From positions 62,001-126,000 of the forward strand of contig NZ_SMNA01000003.1 in the NCBI RefSeq assembly GCF_004353825.1: a stretch of DNA of 64,000 nt, in the 5' to 3' direction. How positions within the stretch are numbered: position 1 is the stretch's first letter; each line of letters opens with the position of its first letter. This stretch comes from Occultella glacieicola. Lineage in GTDB: Bacteria > Actinomycetota > Actinomycetes > Actinomycetales > Beutenbergiaceae. This document shows positions 8,878 through 17,155 of this stretch, in pieces. Both the position numbers and the translations under genes were made by a program. The notes beneath the pieces were generated by a model, which did no database searches, had not been told where the DNA came from, and saw only the letters and a list, made by a program, of their open reading frames with translations.

Positions 8878-11238
8878 ATGTCCGGCCAAGACACCCCATT
8901 CGAACTCAAGGTGGACCGGGACACCTATCCCCGTCCGGAGTACCGGTTCCCGAACGTGGACATCGGGACCTACGCGCAGGACTCGACGGCCGACTTCCCG
9001 CCGCCGCAGGGCGCACCCGAGGGCGCACCGAACATCGTCATCGTGCTGATGGACGACGTCGGCTACGGGCTGGCCAGCACGTTCGGTGGGCTGATCGAGA
9101 CGCCGACGTTCGACCGGCTCGCCGACGACGGGTTGCGCTACTGCCAGTTCCACACCACTGCGCTGTGCGCTCCGACCCGGGCCGCCCTGCTCACCGGCCG
9201 CAACCACCACACGGCGGCCAGTGGGGTCATCGGGGAGCAGGCGACCGGCTTCCCGGGCTACACGGGGATCATCCCGAGGAGTTGCGGGACGTTCGCCGAG
9301 ATCCTCTCCCAGAACGGCTACGCGACCGGCTGGTGGGGCAAGAACCACAACGTCCCGGACAACATGACCAGCTCCGCCGGCCCCTTCGACAACTGGCCGA
9401 CGAACATGGGCTTCGACTACTTCTACGGCTTCATCGCCGGTGAGACCGACCAGTTCTATCCGCAGCTCACCCGCAACACCACACCCGTGGAGCCGCCGAA
9501 GTCGCCGGAGGAGGGCTACCACCTCACCGAGGATCTCGCCGACGACTGCATCGGCTGGATGCGGACGCAGAAGGCGATCGCCCCCGACCGCCCGTTCCTG
9601 ACCTACTTCGCCCCCGGCGCCATGCACGCGCCGCACCACCCGCCGCTGGACTGGCGCGGCCGGCACGAGGGCAAGTTCGACTTCGGCTGGGACTCCTACC
9701 GGGCCCGCGTCTACCAGCGCCAACTGGAACTGGGCGTGATCCCGCCCGGGACCGACCTGACCGAGCGGCACGCCGAGATCCCCGCCTGGGACGACCATAC
9801 CGAGGACGAGAAACGCCTGTTCCGGCGCCAGTTCGAGAACTACGCGGACTACCTGGCGGCCACCGACCACCAGATCGGCCGGCTCGTCGACGAACTGGAG
9901 GCCATGGGCGAACTCGACAACACGCTCTTCCTCTACATCATGGGCGACAACGGCACCTCCGCCGAAGGCACCCTGATCGGCACCTTCAACGAGATCCACA
10001 CGCTCAACGGCTACCAGGAGCGGATCGAGGACCTGCTCCCCCACATCGACGAATGGGGGCTGCCCGGGTCGTCCCCGCACATGGCGGTCGGGTGGGCCCA
10101 CGCCGGCGACACACCGTTCCAGTGGACGAAGCAGATCGCCTCCCACTTCGGGGGCACCCGGAACGGCATGGTCGTGCACTGGCCCGCCCGGCTCGCCGAG
10201 CGGCGGGCCACCCGGTATCAGTTCCACCATGTGATCGACGTGGCCCCGACGATCCTTGAAGCCATCGGCATCAGTGAGCCCTCGATGCTGAACGGCATCC
10301 CGCAGAAGCCGATGGACGGCACCTCCTTCGCCTACACCTTCGCCGGCGACCCGGCGCAGAGCCGGCACCGGACGCAGTACTTCGAGATGTACGGCAACCG
10401 CGGCATCTACCACGACGGGTGGATGGCATCCTGCCGACACGGCCGGCTGCCCTGGATCAACGCGGGATCGTTCTCCTGGGACGACGACACCTGGGAGCTC
10501 TACAACATCGCCGACGACTTCTCGCAGGCCCATGACCTGGCCACCGAGCACCCGGAGAAGTTGGCGGAGCTGCAGACCCTGTTCACCGTCGAGGCCGCCA
10601 AGCACGACGTGCTCCCGCTCGACGACCGGTTCGCCGAACGGCTGGACGTGCGCCTGCGACCCAGTTACTTCTTCGGGCGCACCCACGTGAGTTTCCCGCC
10701 CGGGATGCCCAGGTTGCCCGAGGGCAGCGGGCCGAAGCTCAACAACGTGGACCACACGGTCACCGTTCCGGTCACGATCCCCGACGACGGCGCGGAGGGC
10801 GTCCTGTTCCACGTGGGCGGCGACACGGCCGGCTGGGCGCTGTTCGTGCGCGACGGCAAGCTCGTCTACCACTACAACTTCTTCAACCTCGAGCGGTACG
10901 AGGTGGTCTCCGACGTCGACGTGCCGCGGGGCCGGACCACCCTCGGCTTCACCTTCCGCTCCCTGCAGGCCGTGCCGGGCGGGCCGGCGGAGCTGGACCT
11001 GACCATCGATGGCGCGATCGTCGGCCACCTGAACATCCCCCAACAGGTCCGCGCCAGGTTCGGGGTGGAGAGCATGACGGTGGGCATCAACAGCGGGTCC
11101 CCCGTGGTCGAGTCCTACCGGGATCGACGCGGCTTCCCGTTCACCGGCCAGATCGACCGGGTCGACATCGAGTTCACGTCCGCAGCCGCGGACATCCCTC
11201 CGGAGGAGAAGGTCCAGCAGCACATCGCGATGGACTGA
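8878..11238 (+). CDS. Arylsulfatase (formylglycine-dependent, AtsA/AtsD-like)
   Basis: Hydrolyses sulfate esters. The 786-residue length equals that of the large mycobacterial AtsA/AtsD sulfatases. The metal-binding LMDDVGYG is near residue 60 and the CxPxR signature CAPTRAALLTGRN near residue 100; the Cys is the residue that would be converted to formylglycine. Further metal ligands are in MGDNGTSAEG. A C-terminal jelly-roll-like region follows (about 620-780). The ATG at 8878 has GAGGGAG 8 nt upstream; an earlier ATG-like start at 8845 lacks this. No secretion signal is seen. The maturase (formylglycine-generating enzyme) is not in the window. The gene separates the two-component operon from its probable target exporter and has no obvious link to them. 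Confidence 0.93.
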   Translation: MSGQDTPFELKVDRDTYPRPEYRFPNVDIGTYAQDSTADFPPPQGAPEGAPNIVIVLMDDVGYGLASTFGGLIETPTFDRLADDGLRYCQFHTTALCAPTRAALLTGRNHHTAASGVIGEQATGFPGYTGIIPRSCGTFAEILSQNGYATGWWGKNHNVPDNMTSSAGPFDNWPTNMGFDYFYGFIAGETDQFYPQLTRNTTPVEPPKSPEEGYHLTEDLADDCIGWMRTQKAIAPDRPFLTYFAPGAMHAPHHPPLDWRGRHEGKFDFGWDSYRARVYQRQLELGVIPPGTDLTERHAEIPAWDDHTEDEKRLFRRQFENYADYLAATDHQIGRLVDELEAMGELDNTLFLYIMGDNGTSAEGTLIGTFNEIHTLNGYQERIEDLLPHIDEWGLPGSSPHMAVGWAHAGDTPFQWTKQIASHFGGTRNGMVVHWPARLAERRATRYQFHHVIDVAPTILEAIGISEPSMLNGIPQKPMDGTSFAYTFAGDPAQSRHRTQYFEMYGNRGIYHDGWMASCRHGRLPWINAGSFSWDDDTWELYNIADDFSQAHDLATEHPEKLAELQTLFTVEAAKHDVLPLDDRFAERLDVRLRPSYFFGRTHVSFPPGMPRLPEGSGPKLNNVDHTVTVPVTIPDDGAEGVLFHVGGDTAGWALFVRDGKLVYHYNFFNLERYEVVSDVDVPRGRTTLGFTFRSLQAVPGGPAELDLTIDGAIVGHLNIPQQVRARFGVESMTVGINSGSPVVESYRDRRGFPFTGQIDRVDIEFTSAAADIPPEEKVQQHIAMD

Positions 11239-11309
11239 TCCCGGAGGCCGGTCCCGCACGGAGCGGGTGATCTCCGCTCGCCCGGTGGGGGGCCTGTGCG
11301 CACCCCGTG

Positions 11310-11374
11310 CCATTGGTCATGGGTCGGATCGGTGCCGTCCGGCACATCCGCCCGCTGCCGTCGATTCCTAGCGT
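11310..11374 (+). promoter_or_regulatory. ABC-exporter promoter sharing blocks with the sensor-kinase promoter
   Basis: Contains CCATTG-G-TCATGG (11310-11322, imperfect palindrome), a second inverted repeat GTGCCG-TC-CGGCAC (11332-11345), the block GGCACATCCGCCC (11341-11353) and a -10 element TAGCGT (11369-11374). A leader of about 20 nt with AAAGGAG then precedes the ATG at 11401. The 13-nt block and the TCATGG half-site are identical to those of the kinase promoter at 8738-8783. Confidence 0.55.
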
Positions 11375-11400
11375 GGTGATCGGTCGAAAGGAGACTGATC

Positions 11401-12129
11401 ATGACCGTGCTGGAGATGCGCGACGTGCGCAAGACCTACCCCGGGGTGGATGCCCTGGCCGGGCTCGACGTGGGCGTCGCCCGGGGAGAGATCGTGGCGC
11501 TGCTCGGGCCGAACGGGGCCGGCAAGACCACGACGTTCGAACTGTTGCTCGGTCTGGTCCGGCCCACGTCCGGGACCGTGCGCGTGTTCGGCCAGGAACC
11601 GGGTGGGCGGGTCCGGACCCGGATCGGGGCCATGCTGCAGGCCGCCGGACTCCCGGACCAGCTGCAGGTACGCGAGCTCGTCCGGCTCGTGGGACGCGGC
11701 TACCCGAGCGCGCTGCCGGTGGCGGAGGTCCTCTCCCGAACCTCGCTGACGAAGCGGGCCACCCGGGCCGTGAAGTCGCTCTCCGGCGGCGAGCGGCAGC
11801 GGCTGCTGCTCGCGCTCGCGCTGGTCGGCACCCCCGAACTGCTGCTGCTCGACGAGCCGACGGCGGCCATGGACGTGGCCTCCCGCCGCACCTTCTGGGA
11901 CCAGGCCCGGGCCAGCGTCGCCGGCGGTGCCACCATCCTGTTCGCCACCCATGACCTGACCGAGGCGGCCGCCGTCGCCGACCGGGTCGTGGTCGTCGCG
12001 GACGGTCGCGTGGTCGCCGACACCACCCCGGACGCCCTCACCCACCACGGCGACGACGACCTCGAGGAGGTCTTCCTCGCCCTGACCAACGAGAGTTCCA
12101 CCGCCGCCGGAGAAGGAGACGACCGATGA
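11401..12129 (+). CDS. ABC transporter ATP-binding protein (drug-export type)
   Basis: ATPase of an ABC-2 type exporter, 242 residues. It shows Walker A (GPNGAGKTTTFELL), the signature LSGGERQRLLLA, Walker B with LLLLDEPTAAMD and the switch His (FATHDLTEAAA). A good Shine-Dalgarno (AAAGGAG) precedes the ATG. It overlaps the permease by 4 nt (ATGA). With the upstream operator shared with the two-component system, it is a likely regulated target for export of an antibiotic, lipid or peptide. The substrate is unknown. Confidence 0.93.
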   Translation: MTVLEMRDVRKTYPGVDALAGLDVGVARGEIVALLGPNGAGKTTTFELLLGLVRPTSGTVRVFGQEPGGRVRTRIGAMLQAAGLPDQLQVRELVRLVGRGYPSALPVAEVLSRTSLTKRATRAVKSLSGGERQRLLLALALVGTPELLLLDEPTAAMDVASRRTFWDQARASVAGGATILFATHDLTEAAAVADRVVVVADGRVVADTTPDALTHHGDDDLEEVFLALTNESSTAAGEGDDR

Positions 12130-12968
12130 CCGCCACCCGAGAGACCAAGGCGGCCTCCGCCGTCGGGCAGGTCCGCCAGGGCGGCGCCCTGGGACTGATC
12201 GCCGTGAGCGCGGTCACCGAGGTGCGCTCGAAGCTGCGCACCCCCGAGTTCGCCGTCGGGGCCATCGCGATCCCGGTGCTGCTCTACGCCATGTTCGGGC
12301 TACCGAACGCCGGCGTGCTCCCCGGTGGGACCACCGTGCGGACGGCGTTCGTGGTCTCCATGGCCGCGTACGGTGTGATCTCGCTCGCGATCTTCACGTT
12401 CGGCGAGGACGTCGCCAAGGACCGCGGTCAGGGCTGGCTGCGCACGCTGCGGGCCACGCCCGTGCCGGTCTGGACCTACCTGGTCGGCAAGGTCGCCAGC
12501 GCGGTGGTCCTGGCCGCGCTGATCGTCGCGGCCATCGGTGTGCTCGCGGCGACCGCCGGGGGCGTGCGCCTGGATGCGGGAACCTGGGTCGCGCTCGCGG
12601 CCCTGATGATCGCCGGCGTGCTCCTGTTCGCTCCGCTCGGGTTCGCGATCGCGTTCCTGGTGCGACCGCGGGCGGCGGCCGTGATCTCGAACCTGATCTT
12701 CCTGCCGCTGGCGTTCGCGTCCGGCTTCTTCATGCCGCTGTCCGAACTGCCGGAGGTGCTCGGCGACATCGCCCGGTACCTGCCGACGTTCCACTACGGT
12801 CAGCTCGCCTACGCCGTGGTGATGCCGGCCGAGGACATCACGTACTGGACCGGGGTCGCCACCAGCCCGGCCTGGGTGCACCTGCTCTGGGTGTTCGGCA
12901 GCGCCGTGGTCCTCGGCGCGGCCGCCCTGATCGCGGCCCGCCGAGAGGCGGTCACGGCCAGGGGCTGA
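12126..12968 (+). CDS. ABC-2 type transporter permease
   Basis: Membrane partner of the preceding ATPase, 280 residues. About six hydrophobic segments are visible: FAVGAIAIPVLLYAMFGL, VVSMAAYGVISLAIF, AVVLAALIVAAIGVLAA, LAALMIAGVLLFAPLGFAI, ISNLIFLPLAFASGFFMPL and the C-terminal LLWVFGSAVVLGAAALIA. The loop SGFFMPLSELPEVLGDIARYLPTFHYGQL (given here as a landmark only) is typical of ABC-2 permeases. Its start overlaps the ATPase stop, so translation is probably coupled. Confidence 0.9.
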   Translation: MTATRETKAASAVGQVRQGGALGLIAVSAVTEVRSKLRTPEFAVGAIAIPVLLYAMFGLPNAGVLPGGTTVRTAFVVSMAAYGVISLAIFTFGEDVAKDRGQGWLRTLRATPVPVWTYLVGKVASAVVLAALIVAAIGVLAATAGGVRLDAGTWVALAALMIAGVLLFAPLGFAIAFLVRPRAAAVISNLIFLPLAFASGFFMPLSELPEVLGDIARYLPTFHYGQLAYAVVMPAEDITYWTGVATSPAWVHLLWVFGSAVVLGAAALIAARREAVTARG

Positions 12969-13002
12969 GGGGGCATCGCGCGAGCCGGTGCACAATGGGC
13001 CG

Positions 13003-13278
13003 ATGGACGCACCGGTCGCGCGACGCCTAGTGATCCGCGGCCTGGTTCAGGGCGTCGGGTTCCGCTACCGGTGCGTGCGTGCGGCCACGGAGGCAGGCGC
13101 CACCGGCTGGGTCCGCAATCGCACCGACGGCTCGGTCGAGGCCCACGTCGAGGGCCCGACGGCCGCCGTCGAGAACGTGCTCGCCTGGGCTCGGGTCGGG
13201 CCCGGCCCGGCCCGGGTGGACGCGGTCGAGGTCCGTGCGGTCGCTCCGGAGGGCCACCGCGAGTTCACGGTCCGGTGA
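13003..13278 (+). CDS. acyP: Acylphosphatase
   Basis: A small (91-residue) enzyme hydrolysing acyl phosphates such as carbamoyl and acetyl phosphate. The family signature is complete: RGLVQGVGFRYR, with the phosphate-binding loop and catalytic Arg, and GWVRNRTDGSVEAHVEG, with the catalytic Asn. The ATG at 13003 is preceded by CACAAT 6 nt upstream, consistent with a leaderless transcript. A GTG at 12988 would add five residues and overlap this element. The 3' end overlaps the convergent YjbR-like gene by 14 nt. Confidence 0.95.
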   Translation: MDAPVARRLVIRGLVQGVGFRYRCVRAATEAGATGWVRNRTDGSVEAHVEGPTAAVENVLAWARVGPGPARVDAVEVRAVAPEGHREFTVR

Positions 13279-13654
13279 CGGGCGCGGCCGGTGGTGGCCC
13301 CGGGCCGTCGGGATGGGTCAGGTCGTAGGCGCGGGAGACCTTCTGCGGGACGACCATGCGCCAGGCATCGACCACCAACTCGCGAGCCTCCGTCGGGTCC
13401 AGCTCGGCGAGGCGGGCGTGGACCCAGTGGAACCGCATGTCCGAGGCGGACGGCAACGCGAACTTGTCTGGCTCTCCGCCGACGAGGGCTGCCCGCTCAT
13501 CCCGGGGGAACGCGAACTCCATCACGACCTCGTCGAGCGAGAACGCCACGTAGACGATCTGCCCGACTCGGAACTTCAGCCGTCCCCGGACGTGGACCTC
13601 GTACGAGCGCTCCAGTTCGGTGCCCAGTGGACGAACATCCTCGACCTCAGCCAT
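13265..13654 (-). CDS. MmcQ/YjbR family protein
   Basis: A 129-residue protein of the MmcQ/YjbR (CyaY-like fold) family, annotated as DNA-binding though the molecular role is not established. Recognisable parts are RLKFRVGQIVYVAFSLDE, MEFAFPRDERAALV, FALPSASDMRFHWVHARL and the C-terminal EARELVVDAWRMVVPQKV, which resembles the family ending. The ATG at 13654 has GAGGAG 5 nt upstream. The frame is open much further upstream, but only as antisense to the MFS gene. Convergent with acyP, with a 14-nt overlap of coding ends. Confidence 0.8.
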   Translation of the reverse strand: MAEVEDVRPLGTELERSYEVHVRGRLKFRVGQIVYVAFSLDEVVMEFAFPRDERAALVGGEPDKFALPSASDMRFHWVHARLAELDPTEARELVVDAWRMVVPQKVSRAYDLTHPDGPGPPPAAPVTGP

Positions 13655-13740
13655 CTCACTCCTCGCCTGGTGTACCTGGATGGACCGTGGCGGGGGACCG
13701 GACTCATCGGGACCGCGCGAACGCGCCGGGCCGGGGTCCG

Positions 13741-14946
13741 TCAGGCGTCGGCGGCGGTGAGCTCGGTCGCTTCGGCCACGCTGTGCGGCCGTTCGGCCTC
13801 GTCGTCGACGTGGGCGAGCGTCCGGCGGCCCGCGGTGATGAGCACGGCTGCGGCGGTGACCGCCACGGCACCGACCCAGAACGGCAGGTGCACGCTGAGG
13901 TTCTCGCCCAGGTAGCCGGCGAGCCACGGTGCCACGGCTCCCCCGGCGAACCGGACGAAGCTGTAGGCGGCCGAGGCCACGCCGCGCTCCACGGGCGCCG
14001 CCTTCATCACGGTCTCGGTGATCAGGGTGTTGTTGACGCCGAGGCAGGCGCCGGCGAGGATCACGCCGATCGCCAGGGCCAGTTTGGAGTCCGTGAGGAT
14101 CGCCATCATGGCGAGGATCACTGCGAACGCGCCGAGCGCCCACGTGATCGGGCGGAGCGTGCCGAACCGGGCTTGCAGTCGCGGCGCGACGAGCACCGAG
14201 GTGATCGCCAGGAACGCACCCCAGCCGAAGAAGATCAGGCCGATCTGGAAGGCGCCGAGGTCGAGCGGGAACGGGGTGAACGCGAGCAGCGTGAAGAACC
14301 CGAAGTTGTACAGCAGGGCGGTCAGTCCGGTGATCAGCAGCCCCCGGTGACGCAGCGCCCTGAGCGGTTCGAGCACCGAGGTCGTCCGCTCTGCCTTCGG
14401 GGTGGCGGGCACCAGGAGGAAGGTGGCGATCAGGGCGATCGCCATCAGCACGGACACGCCGTAGAAGGGTCCGCGCCACGAGATGTGCCCGAGCAGGCCA
14501 CCGATGAGCGGTCCGATCGCGATGCCGACGCCGAGAGCGGCCTCGTAGAGGATGATCGCCTGCCCGACCGATCCCTTCGCGGACCTGACGATGGCGGCGA
14601 GCGCGGTCGCGACGAACAGGGCGTTGCCCAGGCCCCACACGGCGCGCCAGGCGATGATCCCGCTCACGGAGTCCTGGGAGCCGGCCATCCCGGCGCCGAC
14701 GATGATGATGGCCAGGCCGATCAGCATCGTGGTCTTGGCACCCAGCCGGCTCGAGACTGCGCCGGTGACCAGCATCGCCAGGCCCATCACGGCCATGTAG
14801 CTGGTGAACAGCAGCGACACCTGCGACGGGGTGGCACCGAGCTCGTCGGCGATCGGCTTGAGGATCGGGTCCACGAGCCCGATGCCCATGAACGCGATCA
14901 CGCTCGCGAATGCGATCGCCAGGACGGATCTGGGTTGACGCAGCAT
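13741..14946 (-). CDS. MFS transporter (drug-efflux type)
   Basis: A 401-residue, roughly 12-segment major facilitator protein. It starts MLRQPRSVLAIAFASVIAFM and shows the family features: DPILKPIADELGATPSQVSL in the first loop, SRLGAKTTMLIG (motif A region) and ALGVGIAIGPLIGGLLG (motif C-like, typical of antiporters). Only the last 40 residues are clearly cytosolic. AAGGAG lies 5 nt before the ATG. It follows the MarR regulator gene by 44 nt and is probably expressed from the same repressed promoter, suggesting inducible efflux of the MarR ligand. Confidence 0.9.
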   Translation of the reverse strand: MLRQPRSVLAIAFASVIAFMGIGLVDPILKPIADELGATPSQVSLLFTSYMAVMGLAMLVTGAVSSRLGAKTTMLIGLAIIIVGAGMAGSQDSVSGIIAWRAVWGLGNALFVATALAAIVRSAKGSVGQAIILYEAALGVGIAIGPLIGGLLGHISWRGPFYGVSVLMAIALIATFLLVPATPKAERTTSVLEPLRALRHRGLLITGLTALLYNFGFFTLLAFTPFPLDLGAFQIGLIFFGWGAFLAITSVLVAPRLQARFGTLRPITWALGAFAVILAMMAILTDSKLALAIGVILAGACLGVNNTLITETVMKAAPVERGVASAAYSFVRFAGGAVAPWLAGYLGENLSVHLPFWVGAVAVTAAAVLITAGRRTLAHVDDEAERPHSVAEATELTAADA

Positions 14947-14990
14947 GGTTCTCCTTGCTCGCCCGCGGCGTCCGCGGGATCGTGCCGGCC

Positions 14991-15443
14991 TCAGGCGGGG
15001 TCGGTGGGTGCGTGCGCCGGCGTGACCGCCGGCAGTTCGACGAGCCGACGCATGACGGCGACGCCCGCCTCGAGCGCGGCCCGTTCGCTTTCGCTGAGCT
15101 CGGCCAGGGACGGCTCGAGGGCCCGTTCACGGGCCCGGCGCACCTCGCGCAGGGCGACGCGACCCTGCTCGCTGAGTTCGACGAGCGCGGCGCGACCGTC
15201 GGTCGGGTCCGCGGTCCGCGTGACCCAGCCGAGTTCCTCGACCCGCTGCACCTGCGCCGTCATCGTCGGCTGGCTGCACCGGTCGGCGCGGGCCAGGTCG
15301 CTGATCCGGGCCGGGCCGGTGCGTTCGACGAGGGCGAGCAGCCGGGCCTGTGCGGCCGGGACGTCGAACTCCGCGCGGGCGGTGGCCCAGCGGTTCAGCA
15401 ACGCCACCGCGGCCAGCAGGTCGGGTCCGAGATTCGTGCTCAC
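14991..15443 (-). CDS. MarR-family transcriptional regulator
   Basis: A 150-residue winged-helix regulator: AQARLLALVERTGPARISDL, then a recognition helix (RCSQPTMTAQVQRVEELGWV) and the wing (RTADPTDGRAALVELSEQG). It is the first gene of a two-gene unit with the MFS transporter. The GTG at 15443 lies 8 nt after a -10 element that is embedded in a perfect 11-bp-arm palindrome (15453-15477), so autorepression is very likely. The inducer is unknown, presumably an MFS substrate. Confidence 0.92.
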   Translation of the reverse strand: MSTNLGPDLLAAVALLNRWATARAEFDVPAAQARLLALVERTGPARISDLARADRCSQPTMTAQVQRVEELGWVTRTADPTDGRAALVELSEQGRVALREVRRARERALEPSLAELSESERAALEAGVAVMRRLVELPAVTPAHAPTDPA

Positions 15444-15451
15444 GTGCCACC

Positions 15452-15480
15452 AACATACATAGGCATCCTATGTATGTCCA
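15452..15480 (-). promoter_or_regulatory. MarR-MFS promoter fully covered by a perfect palindrome
   Basis: On the minus strand, -35 TGGACA (15475-15480) and -10 TATGTT (15452-15457) are separated by exactly 17 bp. A perfect 11-bp inverted repeat, ACATACATAGG / CCTATGTATGT with a 3-bp centre (15453-15477), overlies spacer and -10. Its AT-richness stands out from the GC-rich surroundings. A MarR dimer here would block RNA polymerase. Confidence 0.85.
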
Positions 15481-15489
15481 CCGCCCGAG

Positions 15490-16485
15490 TCATCGGTCGA
15501 CGTCGGAGCGTGTGCCCACGGCCCCCTCGAGTCGGCCGATGATGGCGCGGCACCGGTCCAGGAACTCGGGCGGGCCGAGGATGTGGAACTCGGTCTCCAG
15601 GCCGAGCAGGTAGCCGAGGAAGCCCTCCACGTCGTCCCAACCGGCGCGCAGGATGCTCCACCCGCCCGCCGCGCCGTCCGGCGGGTCGGGGTCGACCTCG
15701 AGCTGCCCGGCGGTCGGCGCGACCCGGCCGGCCAGCGCCGCCGGGCCCCCACGCAGCCGGACGGTCACGTCGTACCGGTAGGGCGACCGGGTGATGGCTT
15801 CCTGCACGTAGGCGGCGGCGTCGGCGGCCGGGAGCGGGCGCGGCGTGTACCGGGCGCGCTCGCTGGGCCTGGTGCGGATCCGGTCCACGCGGAACGTCCG
15901 CCAGTCGGTGCGGACCGTGTCCCACGCGACCAGGTACCAGCGCTGCCCGGCGTCGACGAGCTGGTACGGCTCGACCAGCCGCCGGATCCGTTGCTCGTCG
16001 GCCCGCTCGTACTCGAAGGCGAGTTGCCGGCGCGAGGCGATGGCACCCGAGATCTCGGTCAGGTACGACGGGTCGACGGCGTCGGTCGCCCCACCGAGTC
16101 GGGTCACCGCCGCCTTCAGAGACGTGAACCGGCTGCGCAACCGGGCCGGGAGCACCTGCTCCAACTTGGTCAGGGCCCGCACCGAGCCCTCGGCGACGCC
16201 GGCCACCGGGCTGGCGGCCACGGCGGCCAGCCCGAGGGCCACCGCGAGCGCCTCGTCGTTGTCCAGCAACAACGGTGGCAACTGTGCGCCGGGCCCGAGC
16301 TGGTACCCGCCGGCCACCCCGGCGGTGGCCCGGATCGGGTAGCCGAGCTCGCGCAGCTTGTCGATGTCGCGGCGCACGGTCCGGTCCGTGACCCCCATCC
16401 GCTCGGCCAGTGCGGCGCCGGTCCACTCGCGCCGGATCTGCAGCAGCGAGAGCAGCTGCAGCAACCGCGCGGTCGAGGACATCAT
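15490..16485 (-). CDS. WYL-domain transcriptional regulator (YafY-like)
   Basis: A 331-residue regulator with an N-terminal HTH_11 winged helix (RLLQLLSLLQIRREWTGAAL, then VTDRTVRRDIDKLRELGYPI), the linker VAGGYQLGPGAQLPPLLLD, a WYL ligand-binding domain (RRQLAFEYE, RLVEPYQLVDAGQRWYLVAW) and a WCX-like C-terminus. The ATG at 16485 has TACGAT 6 nt upstream. It is divergent from three tiny genes. A weak inverted repeat (TGTCC at 16520 and GGACA at 16535) in the 95-bp gap could be its operator. Many WYL regulators control a divergent neighbour; that is inference here. Confidence 0.85.
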   Translation of the reverse strand: MMSSTARLLQLLSLLQIRREWTGAALAERMGVTDRTVRRDIDKLRELGYPIRATAGVAGGYQLGPGAQLPPLLLDNDEALAVALGLAAVAASPVAGVAEGSVRALTKLEQVLPARLRSRFTSLKAAVTRLGGATDAVDPSYLTEISGAIASRRQLAFEYERADEQRIRRLVEPYQLVDAGQRWYLVAWDTVRTDWRTFRVDRIRTRPSERARYTPRPLPAADAAAYVQEAITRSPYRYDVTVRLRGGPAALAGRVAPTAGQLEVDPDPPDGAAGGWSILRAGWDDVEGFLGYLLGLETEFHILGPPEFLDRCRAIIGRLEGAVGTRSDVDR

Positions 16486-16580
16486 GCGGCCATCGTAGAC
16501 GGGGATCTAGGACGGGAACTGTCCGTGATCGGAGGGACACTTGCAGGGCAGCAGGATCCAGTCGGACAGGCAGGAAGAAG

Positions 16581-16829
16581 ATGACCGAGATGACGCAGTA
16601 CACGGGCTTCCAAACTCAGGCGTTCTGGCCGTCGCGCGTCGAGGCCAACCGGGCCGACGCCGTCGCACGCGGGCCACGCAACACCCTGGCGGTCCGGTTC
16701 GGACGGGCCCTTGTGCGCCTGGGTACCGGCCGGCGCGGCCAGGCCCAGCGCCGGCTCCACCTGGATGCCGCCGAGGAGCGGATCGGCACCCTGGCCGCAC
16801 TGAGGGCGTCCGGCATCCCGCCGCTCTGA
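16581..16829 (+). CDS. Small basic hypothetical protein
   Basis: An 82-residue protein starting MTEMTQYTGFQTQAFWPSRV. The C-terminal half, VRFGRALVRLGTGRRGQAQR then LHLDAAEERIGTLAALRASG, looks helical, basic and possibly amphipathic. AGGAAG lies just upstream of the ATG. I do not recognise the family. It is the first of three short same-strand genes divergent from the WYL regulator and separated by about 60 and 25 nt. Confidence 0.55.
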   Translation: MTEMTQYTGFQTQAFWPSRVEANRADAVARGPRNTLAVRFGRALVRLGTGRRGQAQRRLHLDAAEERIGTLAALRASGIPPL

Positions 16830-16888
16830 AGCGGCACACCGACACCGCCGAGTGGACCCGAGCGGACACTGAGAGGACACCGAGCCAC

Positions 16889-17131
16889 ATGCACCCCTTC
16901 GCCCCGATCGCCGCGACCCGCCACGACGAACTGCTCGCCGACGTCGCGCGCCGGCGGCTCCTGGCCGAGAACCCCGACCGCGAAGTCCCCGCCCCTTGGC
17001 GCGTGACGGTCCGCCGGATCGCGGCGGCCTTCAGGCGCCGGCTGCCCCGTGCCTCGAGGAACGCCGCTCCCGTCGGCGAACAGTCCGCCATGGCCACATG
17101 TGAGCAGGACCTGTTCACCACGGCCGGGTGA
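16889..17131 (+). CDS. Small hypothetical protein, paralogue of the next gene
   Basis: An 80-residue protein starting MHPFAPIAATRHDELLADVA. Residues 1-52 align with residues 6-58 of the following gene: HP, IA, HDE, RR, LA, P-D, VP, W-VT, RR and AA are shared in order. The C-terminus contains a single Cys (MATCEQDL). GAGAGGA lies upstream of the ATG. The function is unknown. An ancient tandem duplication is likely. Confidence 0.55.
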   Translation: MHPFAPIAATRHDELLADVARRRLLAENPDREVPAPWRVTVRRIAAAFRRRLPRASRNAAPVGEQSAMATCEQDLFTTAG

Positions 17132-17155
17132 AGAACCGCAGAGGAGGACAGACCC

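Noticed and set aside
7618-11313. A single 1231-residue minus-strand protein containing the histidine kinase
   Set aside because: Its first 800 or so residues are antisense to the clearly coding sulfatase and low in complexity; only the part from about 8730 is kinase.
12988-13002. GTG start for acylphosphatase
   Set aside because: It overlaps the CACAAT element placed for ATG 13003, and the resulting 5 extra residues are not part of the family.
13291-15462. A 723-codon plus-strand frame
   Set aside because: Antisense to the MFS and MarR genes, with Arg/Gly/His-rich composition and no domain; typical third-position GC artefact.
16520-16539. TGTCC-N10-GGACA as the WYL operator
   Set aside because: Only 5-bp arms; kept as a remark in the regulator entry because it is too short to stand alone.
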